Assembly (NCBI GenBank): GCA_963575745.1
Contig: CAUYUJ010014003.1
Span: 1 to 55,000, forward strand
Source: Prorocentrum cordatum
Lineage: Eukaryota > Sar > Dinophyceae > Prorocentrales > Prorocentraceae
Direction: 5' to 3'
DNA: 55,000 bases
Shown here piece after piece: positions 39,840 through 50,399 of this stretch. The notes beneath the pieces were generated by a model. It was not told the origin of the DNA. It saw only the letters and a list, made by a program, of their open reading frames with translations, and made no database searches. The translations under genes were made by a program, and so were the position numbers. The number at the start of each line of letters is the position of its first letter. Position 1 is the stretch's first letter.

Positions 39840-42185
39840 CTGCCTTCAGAGGAGCTCCCTATGGGGCCACAAAACGTGCGAGGGTGTGCCAAAGAGGAAG
39901 AGGGCCGCAAACAAACCATGCCATTGAGGCCTTCGGTGGAGCTCCCTATGAGGCGACGAAACGTGCGAGTGGTGTGCCAAATTGCAGACTTCAGCGGAGC
40001 TCCCTGTGGGAATATGAAACCTGGGAGGGGTGTGCTAAATTGGAGGGGAGGAGACATGCGAACCATGCCACTGGGGCCTTCAGTGGAACTCCCTATGGGG
40101 CAACAAGCCGTGTAAGGGGTGTGCCAACGTGTAGGGGGGGCGGCATGCCAAAGTGCCAAAGTGGAGCGTGCCAAAGTGGAGAGGGGGCGGCATGCGAACC
40201 ATGCCACTGAGGTCTTCGGTGGAGCTCCCCACGGGGCCACGAAACGTGTGAGGGGTGTGCCGAAGTGGAGGGTGGGCGGTATGCGTACCATGCCGCTGGG
40301 GCATTCGCTGGAGAGCCCTATGGGGCCACGGAACGTGTGAGGGGCGTGCCAAAGTGAAGAGGGGGCGGCATGCGTACCCTGCCACTGGAGCCATCACTGG
40401 AGCTCCCTGCGGGGCCACGAAACGTGTGAGGGGTGTGCCAGAGTGGAGAGGGGACGGCATGCGAACCATGCCGCTGGGGCCTTCGGTAGATCACCATATG
40501 GGGCAACAAAACGTGTAAGGGGTGTGCCAACGTGTAGGGGGGGCGGCATGCGAACCATGCCACTGGGGCCTTCGTTGCAGCTCCCTGCGGGGCCACGAGA
40601 CGCGTGAGGGGCGTGCCAAAGTGACGGGGAGGGCGGCATGCGAACCATGCCACTGGGGCCTTCGGTGGAGCTCCCTATGTGGCCACGGAACGTGTAGGGG
40701 TGTGTCAAAATGGAAGGGGGCAGCATGCGAACCATGCGTCTGGGGCATTCGGTGGAGCTCCCTATGAGGCGACGTAACGTGCGAGTGGTGTGCCAAAGTG
40801 GAGACTTCAGCGGAGCTCCCTATGGGAATGTGAGACGTGGGAAGGGGGGGTGCTAAATTGGACGGGGAGCGGCATGCGAACCATGCCACTGGGGCCTTCG
40901 GTGGAGCTCCTATGGGTCCACGAAACGTGTGAGGGGTGTGCCGACGTGAATTGGGGGCGGCATGCGAACCATGCCACTGAGGTGGTGTGCCGAAGTGGAA
41001 GGTGGGCGGCATGCGTACCATGCCACTGGAGCCTTCGCTGGAGCTCCCTACGTGGCCACGAAACGTGTGAGGGGTGTGCCAGAATGGAGGGGGACGGCAT
41101 GCGAACCATGCCACTGGGGCCTTCGGTGGATCACCATATGGGGCAACAAGCCGTGTAAGGGGTGTGCCAACGTGTAGGGGGGGCGGCATGCGAACCATGC
41201 CACTGGGGCCTTCGTTGCAGCTCCCTGCGGGGCCACGAGACGCGTGAGGGGCGTGCCAAAGTGACGGGGAGGGCGGCATGCGAACCATGCCACTGGAGCC
41301 TTCGCTGGAGCTCCCTACGTGTCCACGAAACGTGTGAGGGGTGTGCCAGAGTGGAAGGGGGTCGGCATGCGAACCATACCACTGGGGCCTTCGGTGGATC
41401 ACCATATGGGGCCACAAACCGTGTAAGGGGTGTGCCAACGTGTAGGGGGGGGCGGCATGCGAAGCATGCCACTGGGGCCTTCGGTGGAGCTCCCTACGGG
41501 GCCACGAGACGCGTGAGGGGCGTTCCAAAGTGAGAGGGAGGGCGGCATGCGAACCATGCCACTGGGGCCTTCGGTAGAGCTCCCTATGTGGCCACGGAAC
41601 GTGTAAGGGGTGTGCCAAAATGAAAGGGGGCAGCATGCGAACCATGCCACTGGGGCCTTCGGTGGAGCTCCCCATGAGGCGACGTAACGTGCGAGTGGTG
41701 TGTCAAAGTGGAGACTTCAGCGGAGCTCCCTGTGGGAATGTGAAACGTGAGAGGGAAGTTTTAAATTGGACAGGGGGCGGCATGCGAACCATGCCACTGG
41801 GGCCTTCGGTGGAGCTCCCTGTGGGTCCACGAAACGTGTGAGGGGTGTGCCAGAGTGGAGGGGGGACGGCATGCGAACCATGCCACTGAGGTGGTGTGCC
41901 GAAGTGGAAGGTGGGCGGCATGCGTACCATGCCACTGGAGCCTTCGCTGGAGCTCTCTACGTGGCCACGAAACGTGTGAGGGGTGAGGGGTGTGCCAGAG
42001 TGGAGGGGGGTCGGCATGCGAACCATACCACTGGGGCCTTCGGTGGAGCTCCCTATGGGTCCACGAAACGTGTAAGGGGTGTGCCAACGCGTATGGGGGG
42101 CGGCATGCGAACCATGCCACTGGGGCCTTCGTTGGAGCTCCCTGCGGGGCCACGGAACGTGTGAGGGGCGTGCCAAAGTGAGGGG
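39840..42185. repeat. Satellite array 1, ~89-bp unit, about 26 copies
   Basis: Successive hairpins GGCATGCGAACCATGCC (stem GGCATG/CATGCC) start at 40,189, 40,278, 40,367, 40,456, 40,545, 40,635 and about 40,722, spacing 87-90 bp, mostly exactly 89. Other unit marks are GGGGCCTTCGGTGGAGCTCC, CACGAAACGTGTGAGGGG and GTGCCAAAGTG. A variant short unit lacking the hairpin (GACTTCAGCGGAGCTCC) occurs near 39,988, 40,804 and 41,712. 89 is not a multiple of three, so long open frames on both strands rotate through all phases and are not credible genes. Confidence 0.95.
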
Positions 42186-42285
42186 GGTAAGGGGAGAAGG
42201 GAGGAGCGGGAGGAGGAGAGGAAGAGACGCGGGGGCTGTCTCTTCAAAACGGAATCCAACAACACAGGATTGTTGGGAAATACGT
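42186..42285. repeat. 3' flank of satellite array 1
   Basis: GGGGGCTGTCTCTTCAAAA and a hairpin around CCAACAACACAGGATTGTTG (42,257-42,276) resemble the flank of array 2 at 46,505-46,560. Confidence 0.75.
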
Positions 42286-42594
42286 TCAAGTTTTCACTGG
42301 AACGGTCTCTGAATCAGCAGCCCAGATTGTATATATTCCTATGCTTGCCTAGCCACCGAAATTTGTGCTGCGGACCGTTTACCTGTGGGCTCTGGGGCCG
42401 AGACGGGCCCCCAGTCACCTTTGCACTCCCTGCGCTGGCGTCGCCAGGGTGCCGTGGCAGGGCGAACCTACAGCAAAGCAACCTTTGCTCAAAATCCGTG
42501 CCTGGACCCCGGCCACAAGACATCCTGACCAGTGTCTCGAACTGCGTCCGGCCAGCTGTCGCCAAAATCGGCGGCTCGCCCAGGGGGGAAGGCA
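42286..42594. other. Spacer, no gene recognised
   Basis: Unique-looking sequence between the array flank and the 42.6-kb inverted-repeat element. Confidence 0.4.
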
Positions 42595-42743
42595 GAGGGG
42601 GCGGGCCTTCTCAGCAGGATTAAAAGGCCTCCAGCCCTCTGAGAAGCCACCTGGCCTCCTCCGGTTACGCAAAGGCTTACCAGAAGGCCGAAGGGCTTCC
42701 GAGAAGCTCCGCCGCCTTCTGAGACGAGAAGGCCCGCCCCCTC
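42595..42743. mobile_element. 149-bp element with perfect 18-bp terminal inverted repeats
   Basis: Left GAGGGGGCGGGCCTTCTC, right GAGAAGGCCCGCCCCCTC. Inside, further CTTCTGAGA/CTCTGAGAAG and AAGGC/GCCTT pairs give a long imperfect hairpin. The right end resembles GGAAGGCCCGCCCCCTCTC near 50,910, a possible related end. Target-site duplication not determined. Confidence 0.8.
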
Positions 42744-43084
42744 GCACCTGCCCGCCCGGGTGCGCGCCACCGACATGAGCCCCCACCCCCGAGGCCCCCC
42801 ACACAGACCCCCACATATGCTTACAACAGAAAACACAACACATGGCGTCGCCGCCGCGTCGAGGCTGCGCAGGCGCAAAGCTTCCGGAGGTCCCCGCAGA
42901 GGTCCCTCGCGGGAGGCGTCACCAAGAGATGATGGCGTACACCAGCCTCTCATGCGGAACACTTTGTGGCACGAGCAGCGAACACATCCACGATGGGCGT
43001 TCAGTGATGGGGGGCGATAAACGGAGGGGAGAAACATGCATGCACCTTTCGTGCCCCTCTTGGGCCCCAGGGGGGCCCCTGATA
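42744..43084. other. Spacer, no gene recognised
   Basis: Nothing recognisable apart from GGGGCCC-rich words near 43,070. Confidence 0.4.
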
Positions 43085-43245
43085 GGGCCTGATAGGGCCC
43101 CTTTCAACCCTGAGACCCCAGGACGTCCATCGATTTTTGGTGTGGGAACGTCACGCCGTTCCACAGCAGAACCACCAAATCTCAAGAAAGCCAGGACACC
43201 CTGGAGGCAAGCATGGTGCTTCTTGGCATGGGCCTCCACTGTACG
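43085..43245. repeat. Dispersed repeat family F, copy 4
   Basis: CAACCCTGAGACCCCAGGAC, GGTGTGGGAACGTCACGCCG, CACCCTGGAGGCAAGC and TTGGCATGGGCCTCCACTG. Small indels break the frame shared by copies 1-3. Confidence 0.8.
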
Positions 43246-43619
43246 TGCCACGCGGGGCATCCGCGAACAAAAGCGCCCCGCATCCGTGGGCTCGCGGCCC
43301 AGGGGCCCGGATCGCGCGGCCGGCAGTCGACCAGATCCGTCAGGTAGGTCCCAGGAAGGTCCCCAAAACGAACATCTGGCAACCTTTATCCTCGAACCTC
43401 CCTCCTCAAGGGCCGTACCGTCACGATGGCCACCGAGCGGCCACGACGGTCAAAAGGCACCGATCCCGCGACCCCCCGAAACTCTCCCAGGGCGCGTTCT
43501 GAACAGAACTTCGAGGCGCATCCAGCCGTGGCGACAAGAGCCTCCCAAGAGGCCCAACAAAGCGAAAACGTTGGAGGGGTAGCGGTATCGGTACCTTATC
43601 TAGGGGAGCGAACGATGGT
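43246..43619. other. Spacer, no gene recognised
   Basis: No repeat or protein-like frame identified. Confidence 0.4.
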
Positions 43620-43780
43620 GTAAACATCATAACTCAGAGGTCCGCGCGGATTTCTCGGATCGGCGCTGGGGCCCCCTGGCGGCGCCTCCAGCGCCGCCCC
43701 TGGCGCGCTCCGCGCGCCAGGGAGGGGGGTCCAGACCGGATCCAAGAAATCCGCGCGGACCTCCGATGTTGTATGTTTAT
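43620..43780 (+). mobile_element. MITE-like element, family A copy 2
   Basis: Left arm GAGGTCCGCGCGGATTTCTC, right arm AAGAAATCCGCGCGGACCTC. Outer ends GTAAACAT and ATGTTTAT. Inner hairpins CTGGCGCGCTCCGCGCGCCAG and GGCGGCGCC. 161 bp, same orientation as copy 3. Confidence 0.9.
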
Positions 43781-44011
43781 GTCATTGTTCGTTCCCCTTA
43801 TCGATCCTCAAAACTCGATCCTCGAGGGCCGCGTCGTCACCGTGCCCACCTATCGGCCCGCGCAGGGCAGGGAGGCGGCAGGCGCTGCCGCCTCGCCGAG
43901 GTCCGCCGCCGCCACGGCGCCCGTGGAGGGGCACCTCCCAGACCGCCCAAGCGCGGACTGTTCCCGGAAGCCCCCTTGCGAAGAGCACGGGTGGCCCGCG
44001 CCTGCTCCCCC

Positions 44012-44465
44012 CCGCTCCGCCTCCTCCGCCGCCTTCTCCTCCTCCTCCTCCTCCTCCTCCTCCTCCTCCTCCTCCTCCTCCTCCTCCTCCTCCTCATCCT
44101 CCTCCTCCTCCTCCTCCTCATCCTCCCTCCTCCCTCCTCCTCCTCCTCCTCCTCCTCCTCCTCATGCGCCTCCTCCTCCTCCTCCTCCTCCCGCTCATCC
44201 ACCCGCTCCTCCACCCCCACCTCCTCCTCTCCTCTTCCTCCTCCTCCTCCTCCTCCTCCTACTCCTCCTCCTCCTCCTCCTCCTCCTCCTCCTCCTCCTC
44301 CTCCACCCCATCCCCTGCGCCTCCTCCTCCTCCTCCTCCTCCTCCTCCTCCTCCTCGCCTCCGCCTCCGCCTCCGCCTCCTCCCCCTTCTCCTCCTCCTC
44401 CTCCTCCTCCCGCGCCTCCACCCCCTCTCCTCCGCCTCCTCCTCCTCCTCCTCCTCCGCCGCCTC
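44012..44465. repeat. CTC microsatellite, ~450 bp, the longest in the window
   Basis: Almost pure CTC with CTCATC, CTCCAC and CCGCCT interruptions. The very long poly-S, poly-P and poly-L frames on plus and poly-R, poly-E and poly-G on minus are artefacts. Confidence 0.97.
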
Positions 44466-44849
44466 ATCCTCTTCCGCTCTCCCTACTTGTTGAAGAACCC
44501 CCTCCCTGTCGCGCTCCCTGACGTGTCGGCAGGGCGGGACAAGCTTTGTGCTTGATTTCTACGCCGCTTCTGATCCTTAAGCCTGGCTTGAAACTCAAGC
44601 TTCAGAATATGTGGCGTGGAGGAGGAAGAGAGGGAAGGAGCACGACGACGGCGGTCACAATCGTCGTCGTCTTCGCCGTCGCTGGCCCTCCCGCCGCCAC
44701 CGCCGTGGCCGCCAGCGTCGTCCGAAAAGCTGAAGGGGGAACAGGAGGGCACAACAAACAGAAAGGGAAATAGAGGATGGGAACAAGAAAGGGAATGCAT
44801 GAGCTTGGCGAGAAGCCCACGCATGTGCAATTGTGAGTAACGCAGTTCT
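44466..44849. other. Spacer with AAGCTT hairpin
   Basis: AAGCCTGGCTTGAAACTCAAGC near 44,579 is hairpin-forming. No gene. Confidence 0.4.
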
Positions 44850-46435
44850 GGACATCGTCATCGGTGGAGCTCCGTGTGGGACCACGAAGAGTGTGAGGAA
44901 TATACCGACATGGGCGCGGTGAGCGCATGCGGACGCAGCCACTTGGGCCTTCGGCGTGTGAGGGGTATGCTGAAAATGGCGGGATGGACGCGTGCGAGCA
45001 CCTCCACTGGAGCATTCGGTGGAGCTCCCTATGGGGCCGCGAAGCGTGTGAGGGATGTACCGAAATGGGCGGGGCGGACGCATGCGAACAAAGCCACTGA
45101 AGCCTTCGGTGGCGTTCGCTACGTGGCCACGAAACGTGTGCGTGGTGATCCGCGAATGGTTCGGTGGACGCATGCGAACACCGCCACTGGGGCCTTCGGT
45201 GGCGCTCCCTATGTGCGGAAATAGACGCGGTGGGTGCATGCGAACGCAGCAACTGGGGGCTTGGGTGGAGAGCGCTGTAAGGGCACGAAACGTGTAAGGG
45301 GTGTACTGAAATGGGTGGGATGGGCGCGTGCAAAAGCAACCACTGGGGCCTTCGGTGGAGCTCCCAGTAGGGACACGAATTGTGTGAGGGATGTGCCGGC
45401 ATGGGTGCGGTGGGCGCATGTGGACGCAGCCACTGAGGCATCTGGAGCTCCCTATGGGGTCACAACGCGTGTGAGGGGTGTGCCGAAATTGGTGCGGTGG
45501 GCGCACGCGGATACAACCACTGGGGCCTTCGGAGGAGCTCCCGAAGGGGCCACGAAAGATGTGAGGGATGTGCCGAAGTTGGTACGGAAGGCGCATGCGA
45601 ACGCAGCCTCTGGGCCCTGCGGTGGACCACAAGACTTGTGAGGGGTTTGACAAAAGTGGCACAGAAGGCGCATGCAAAAGCAGCCACTGGGTCCATCGAG
45701 GCCACGAAGTGCGTGAGAGGTGTGCCGAAATGGGCGCGGCGGCCGCATTCCAACGTATTCTTTGGAGCCTTCGGTGAAGCTCCTATGGGGCGACGATGCG
45801 TGTGAGGGGTATGCCGAAAATGGTGCGGTGGGCGCATTCGAATGCAGCCACTGGGCCCTTCGGTGGGGCTCCCTGTGGGGCCACGTGACGTGTAATGGGC
45901 GTGCCGAAAGAACTGCGGCGGGCGCATGCGACAACAGCCACTGCGGCCATCGGTGGAGCTCCCCATGAGTCCACGAACTGTGTGAGGGGTGTGCTGACAT
46001 GGCTGAGGTGGGCGCATGCGACATCAGCCACTGGTCACTATGGCGTCACGACACGTGCGAAGAGCGTGCCAACATGGTTGCGGTGGGCGTGTGCGGACGC
46101 ATCCACTGGGGCCTTCGGAGGAATTCCCGATGTAGCCACAAGATCTGTGAGGGGTTTGCCGAAGTTAGTGCGGTGTGCGCAAGCGAACGCAGCCACTGGG
46201 CCCTTCAGTGGAGCTCCGTGGGGCCACGAGGCGTGTGAGGGGTGTGGCGACATGTGCGCGGTGGGCGCATGCGAAAACAGCCACTGAGCCCATCGGTGGA
46301 GCCCGCCATGGGGCCACGAAGTGTGTGAGGCGTGTGCCGAAATTGGCGCGGTGGGCGCATGCGGACGCAGCCACGGGGGCATTCGGTGGAGCTCCCTATG
46401 AGGCCACGAACCATATGAGGGACGTGCCGAGATCG
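44850..46435. repeat. Satellite array 2, ~90-bp unit, about 17 copies
   Basis: Units share GGGGCCTTCGGTGGAGCTCC, CACGAAACGTGTGAGGGG, GTGCCGAAATGG and GGGCGCATGCGAACGCAGCC. CATGCG starts at 45,081 and 45,171, a partial unit follows, then 45,237, 45,327 and 45,417. Related to array 1, but the GGCATG...CATGCC hairpin is replaced by GCGCATGCGAACGCAGCC. Copies are more diverged than in array 1. Confidence 0.95.
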
Positions 46436-46560
46436 TTGGCTGGCGCGGAGGCCAGAGGCAGGGATGGGAAGGGGGGGTGGGGGGAGGGGGAGGGGAAGTG
46501 AGATGCGGGGCGCTGTCTTCAAAGGCGGGGCCCAACATTGCAGGATGGTTGGGGGAAATC
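46436..46560. repeat. 3' flank of satellite array 2
   Basis: GGGGCGCTGTCTTCAAAG and CCCAACATTGCAGGATGGTTGGG (46,531-46,553) parallel the array 1 flank. Confidence 0.75.
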
Positions 46561-47460
46561 AGACAAGCACGGGGGGGACATGCAGGGAACGCAACTGGGG
46601 TATCGCTCAGGGGGGAGGGGGGCACAAAGGAACACAGGAAGGGAGATTGAAAGGCAACAACAGGGTTGAACCAAACGGGGCAGCAACGGGAGGGAACAAA
46701 AAAGGGAACAAAGGGGGGGGGGGGGGGCAAAAGTAGGAGCCGATGGAGGTAACAGAGGGGGGAACAGAGAAGAACGCTGACGGGGAATACAGACGACGGA
46801 CAACGGATAGTGAAAACAAAAGGGGGGAAACGAAAGGTGAACGCAGAGGGCGAGAACATAAGGGGCGCACCGCGTGGGAAAACCCCGCGCGAAAGAGGGG
46901 GGCGCAAGGGGGGAACTGGGGGAAAGCAAAAAGGCAAACAGGAAGCGCACGGCGCCTTGCGGGGCGAAAGCGGGCGAGGGCGAGGCGACGAGGGGGGGGG
47001 TCGAGGGCGAAACGCCGAGCGACGCCCCTGCCATCGCAAGCCGGGGGCAAGCTTCACGGAGGACCTGGAGGCGGGGGGCAAACAAGTCTGGGTTGCCTCA
47101 AACACCAATACTGCAGATGCCGTAGAACTTTGCAACAGTGGACTTGCTAACTGCCCAGAAAGGAACGCTGGAAAGGTATCCGAGAATTTGGGCGCCCCCT
47201 CGGCGGCGCGAGCCGGGCGCTCGGGATGGCGCGGAGGCTCGCGCTGCCGGCGCCGCTGGGCGTCTCTGTGGCCGACGACCCTGTGAAAGCACATCCTCCC
47301 CCCAATAGCCTGTAGCTTCTGGTGCGTACCCAACTCTGAACACCGCGACGCGAACCACCCGCGCGACGCCGATGCTCGTCAAGAAAAACGCATGACTGAA
47401 GGCAACGATCCGACACCATCCATTCCACGAGAAACGGTTTGACACTCATTTCTTGTGTAC
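46561..47460. other. Spacer, G-rich then mixed, no gene recognised
   Basis: Plus-strand G runs (46,706-46,725 is a long G run) and AGGGGGG words to about 47,000, then GC-rich sequence. The pseudogene on the minus strand ends at 47,461. Confidence 0.4.
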
Positions 47461-48590
47461 TTACAAGACGAAAGTGGGCTCGGCGGGGTGCTTGAACGCG
47501 CTGAAGGGCGCAAAATCGCCTGCCCATCTCAATGCATCCAGAGCTGCTTCCGGTGAGCAGCAAGGAAATGGTGGCGATCAAGACGGGTATAACGAATCTC
47601 AAATCACCCGCGAAGACGGCATGTGGGCTGAAACAGAGGTTTCCGCAACGTCCTCTGGCGCCTAACTCCAAAAACCGAATTCAGAACAGTCGGGCTGCAG
47701 CTTCCAGCCAAAGGTGAAGGTGCAGTTTGCCATGCAGGTGTGCTGCCCCCCCCCCCCGCGACGACAGGAACAACTTCGCGAGAGTAGTAAAAAAGGCGAA
47801 CAGATCTGGTGGAACCCTCCCGCAGCCAGTGATTTGGCATTCTGCAATATCTTCTCATTGGTGGAGCCTTCGGACACGAACTCCGCGATGGGATTTTGAC
47901 GGTGACGAAGTCTTCATCCTCAGGGTCCCACGTCGTGACACGAGAGAGTTTGGCCTGAGGAGATTGTGCCTCCTTCTCGGGTGACGCTGGCCCTTTCTTC
48001 GGCGCCTCAAGCAGCATGGGCGCCACATTCTTGGCGTCGGGCACCCCGTCAAAGCCGTCGAACATTGACGCAAACATCTCCACGCCCAAGGCAGGCATCT
48101 CTGAGGCCGCCTCCTCCTCTGAGGTTTGCTTTGGCAAGCTTCTGCAATTCAGCCTTTAAATTGACGTACTCCGCATCTCTGTTGGCGAGGCTGGTCTCCG
48201 CGTCGGACACCGCCTTGGTCGTTTCCGCCAGCTTCGCTTTGGCCACCTCCAGGCCGGAGGTTGCCATCTCTTTAGTTTCCTGCACAGATTCGGCCCGACG
48301 AGACATGGCCGTGAGCTTGGCGGGAAGCGGTTTCTTGTCATATGCAGGACCTGCCTCTTGCTTTCGATTTGTTGCTTGATGAGGGAAGCTTGGCCTGATG
48401 CTTAGGACGCAGGCTGACCTGACGCAGGCTGGCCTTCGAACCACTTCAGTTGCTACCAACGCCAGCCAACGGGAGGGATTTGTTCATCCCCCCGCGATGT
48501 TGGCGCTCGGCGCCAGAAACTCCCAAAGCAGCGCATCGCGGGAGCCGACGTACCCGCAGTGGCAAGCGGCACAAACAAAAAAAACGAATG
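47461..48590 (-). pseudogene. Coiled-coil protein with several frameshifts, possibly retroelement-derived
   Basis: Read on the minus strand, protein-like blocks follow each other in changing frames. RFFVCAACHCGYVGSRDALL (about 48,560-48,610) is a possible degenerate zinc finger. Then ASLIKQQIESKRQVL, then KKPLPAKLTAMSRRAESVQE with a heptad-like stretch to AEYVNLKAELQKL, then SEEEAASEMPALGVEMFASM to DPEDEDFVTVKI, then IAEFVSEGSTNEKILQNAKS and LAAGGFHQ. Last is LDALRWAGDFAPFSAFKHPA and EPTFVL with a stop at 47,461-47,463. Frame changes lie near 48,340, 48,130 and 47,895, and an in-frame TAA at 48,402-48,404. A zinc finger plus coiled coil fits my recollection of the N-terminal part of dinoflagellate LINE-like ORFs. 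That is a guess, since no endonuclease or reverse transcriptase is visible. Confidence 0.5.
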
Positions 48591-50026
48591 CGACCACCCC
48601 CCTCCTGGTAAGGATCCTTAGGAAGGATGGTCACGGCGGCGCCCGAAACTTCAAAATCGACGCAAGGATGGCTGCCCGCACCAGCAGAAAAACGAAGCCT
48701 ACGCCAGAGACGAGGTTTGGTGAGCCATAGGGATGGAGGGGGGAGAGGGAGAACGAGGAGGAAGAGGAGGAGGATATTCGCAGCCCTCCGGCCCAGGTGC
48801 GCATCGCGCGATTGTCATCGCGCCAATAGGCATGAGCGGGGCCCCGAGGCGGACCCGTCCGAGGCGCAGCAATCTCGACGCTTTCCCCAATGGCAATGTT
48901 TAGTCCCGGAGCCATTCGAATGGTCTCTTTGGCAGAAAGCGGTTACAGGAGGCTGGAGTTGGGGAGAAACCTCGAACGATCGACTAACGACTGCATCTGA
49001 GCTCCTCTTGCTCTAGGAGCGGTGTCCAGTGCGTCACTCTCTTGATTGAGGCGAGAACAGTGTCATGATATAATTTGCTCATGCATGATCATGTGGCGGC
49101 CCCCGTGTCTGCAGTGCGTGTGGAACGTCATCAAGTCTAGGGAATCTGCGAAGGCTTGGAAATCTGGGAACGTATCACTGCTATGCCCTTGCGGCTGGCG
49201 ATGATGCTGGCCTCAGCTCGTTCGGGGAATCAGGAATCTGGACCTGCTCTGAGCAATTTACTTGCCCAACCTCGTCGGCTTCCAGGACATAACGCGGGCC
49301 TCTGGCGGCCGTTCTGGGGCGACTAGCCAAAGCTTCCAAGAAACAGCAAAAACCTCAGAAAGCCCGCGAGACTTCAACGCGGACGGGGGGAGGGTCTGAG
49401 CCAGCTGGGCCCCGAGAATTGAGGTTACGACGGAGGGGTGGTGAAGCCAAATCCGCTCAAAAACTTTCCTTTTCTTACACCCCCAACAAAAACCGTGCGA
49501 ATTGCGAAACCATGTGTCTGTTTGCGCCGTCGGGGCACCCGGCGTCCCCCCCGGGATCCATCTCAAGATCCATCGGGTGCAGTGTTTCGCCCGGGATCCG
49601 TTGTCGACGGCCCTGGAACCCGACGGCGGCCCCCCAGGGGCCGAAAGCGGCGACACGCTCTCCCGAGATCACAGCCTCGAGCCCCGCACCCCCAGCTGGC
49701 ACCAGTGCGAGACAACCCCCGCGAGGGGCCTCGGCCGAAGAGGGAGCTCCGTGCCACGACTGCGCGGGGGGAAGGGCGCCCCCCTCTCGGAGCGCTGCCC
49801 CGCCCGCCCCACGCGCTGCCGATGAAGCGGTGCACCTGGAGCTCTAAGCAGCCTCGAGGGGGGCCATCGTCGTCCTCGTCGTCGTCGAGGACGACGCCGA
49901 GGTCAGCATCGCCGTTGTCGCCGCCGACGCAGCCGTCGCCGTCGTCACCGCTGGCATCAGGGTTGTCATCGCCACCATTGACGTCACCGTCGTCGTCGTC
50001 ACAACGAGCGAAGCGATGAAATAAAA
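48591..50026. other. Spacer, no gene recognised
   Basis: Includes a block near 49,160 (GGAAATCTGGGAACGTATCA) resembling 13,985-14,005, and GTCGTCGTCGTC-rich DNA at 49,860-50,000. Minus frames upstream of the coiled-coil pseudogene may hold more of it but could not be recognised. Confidence 0.4.
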
Positions 50027-50160
50027 AAACACAAATAACAGGATCCCCCATATTTTTTCCATATGTTGTGGGTTCTTGTCTCCCCCCCCACTTCCCATAT
50101 GTTCCCATAGTTTCGGGGGAATCGACGCTGAATTGTGTCAGTGTGTTTGTCCCCTCCTGA
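50027..50160. repeat. Dispersed repeat family G, copy 4
   Basis: ACACAAATAACAGGATCCCC, CCCCCCACTTCCCATATG, GAATCGACG, AATTGTGTCAGTGTGTTT and CCTCCTGA. Confidence 0.8.
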
Positions 50161-50162
50161 AT

Positions 50163-50341
50163 GTGTTTGAAGCCGGATCTAGCTTAAGAAAAAAACATGC
50201 GTATTTTTGAAACCGGATCCGACTTTCAAACATGCGTGTTTTTGGAGCCCGATCAGGCCTAAAAAGCAGCGTGTGTTGGAAGCCGGCTCCAGCTCAAAAA
50301 TCTACGTGTTTTGGAAGCCAGCTCTGGCTTCAAAAACACGC
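50163..50341. repeat. 35-bp minisatellite, five copies
   Basis: Units of 38, 35, 35, 35 and 36 bp open with GTGTTTTTGGAAGCC-like sequence and close with CAAACATGC or similar. Several contain an inner palindrome, best in GAAGCCAGCTCTGGCTTC. Confidence 0.9.
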
Positions 50342-50399
50342 AGTTCTCTCTTCGACCCGCTTCCCCCACGGCGAATTTCGCCCACCCAGCCCCCCCTTT

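Noticed and set aside
40491-41675. A 394-codon minus-strand open frame across satellite array 1
   Set aside because: The ~89-bp unit is not a multiple of three, so the encoded sequence rotates through three frames of one satellite unit. This is stop-poor DNA, not a gene.
43766-44555. Very long poly-serine, poly-proline, poly-arginine and poly-glutamate open frames
   Set aside because: They are translations of a CTC microsatellite; every frame is open and no flanking domain exists. The same applies at 2.8, 6.5, 8.7, 27.6, 31-32, 36.9, 39.5 and 50.5 kb.
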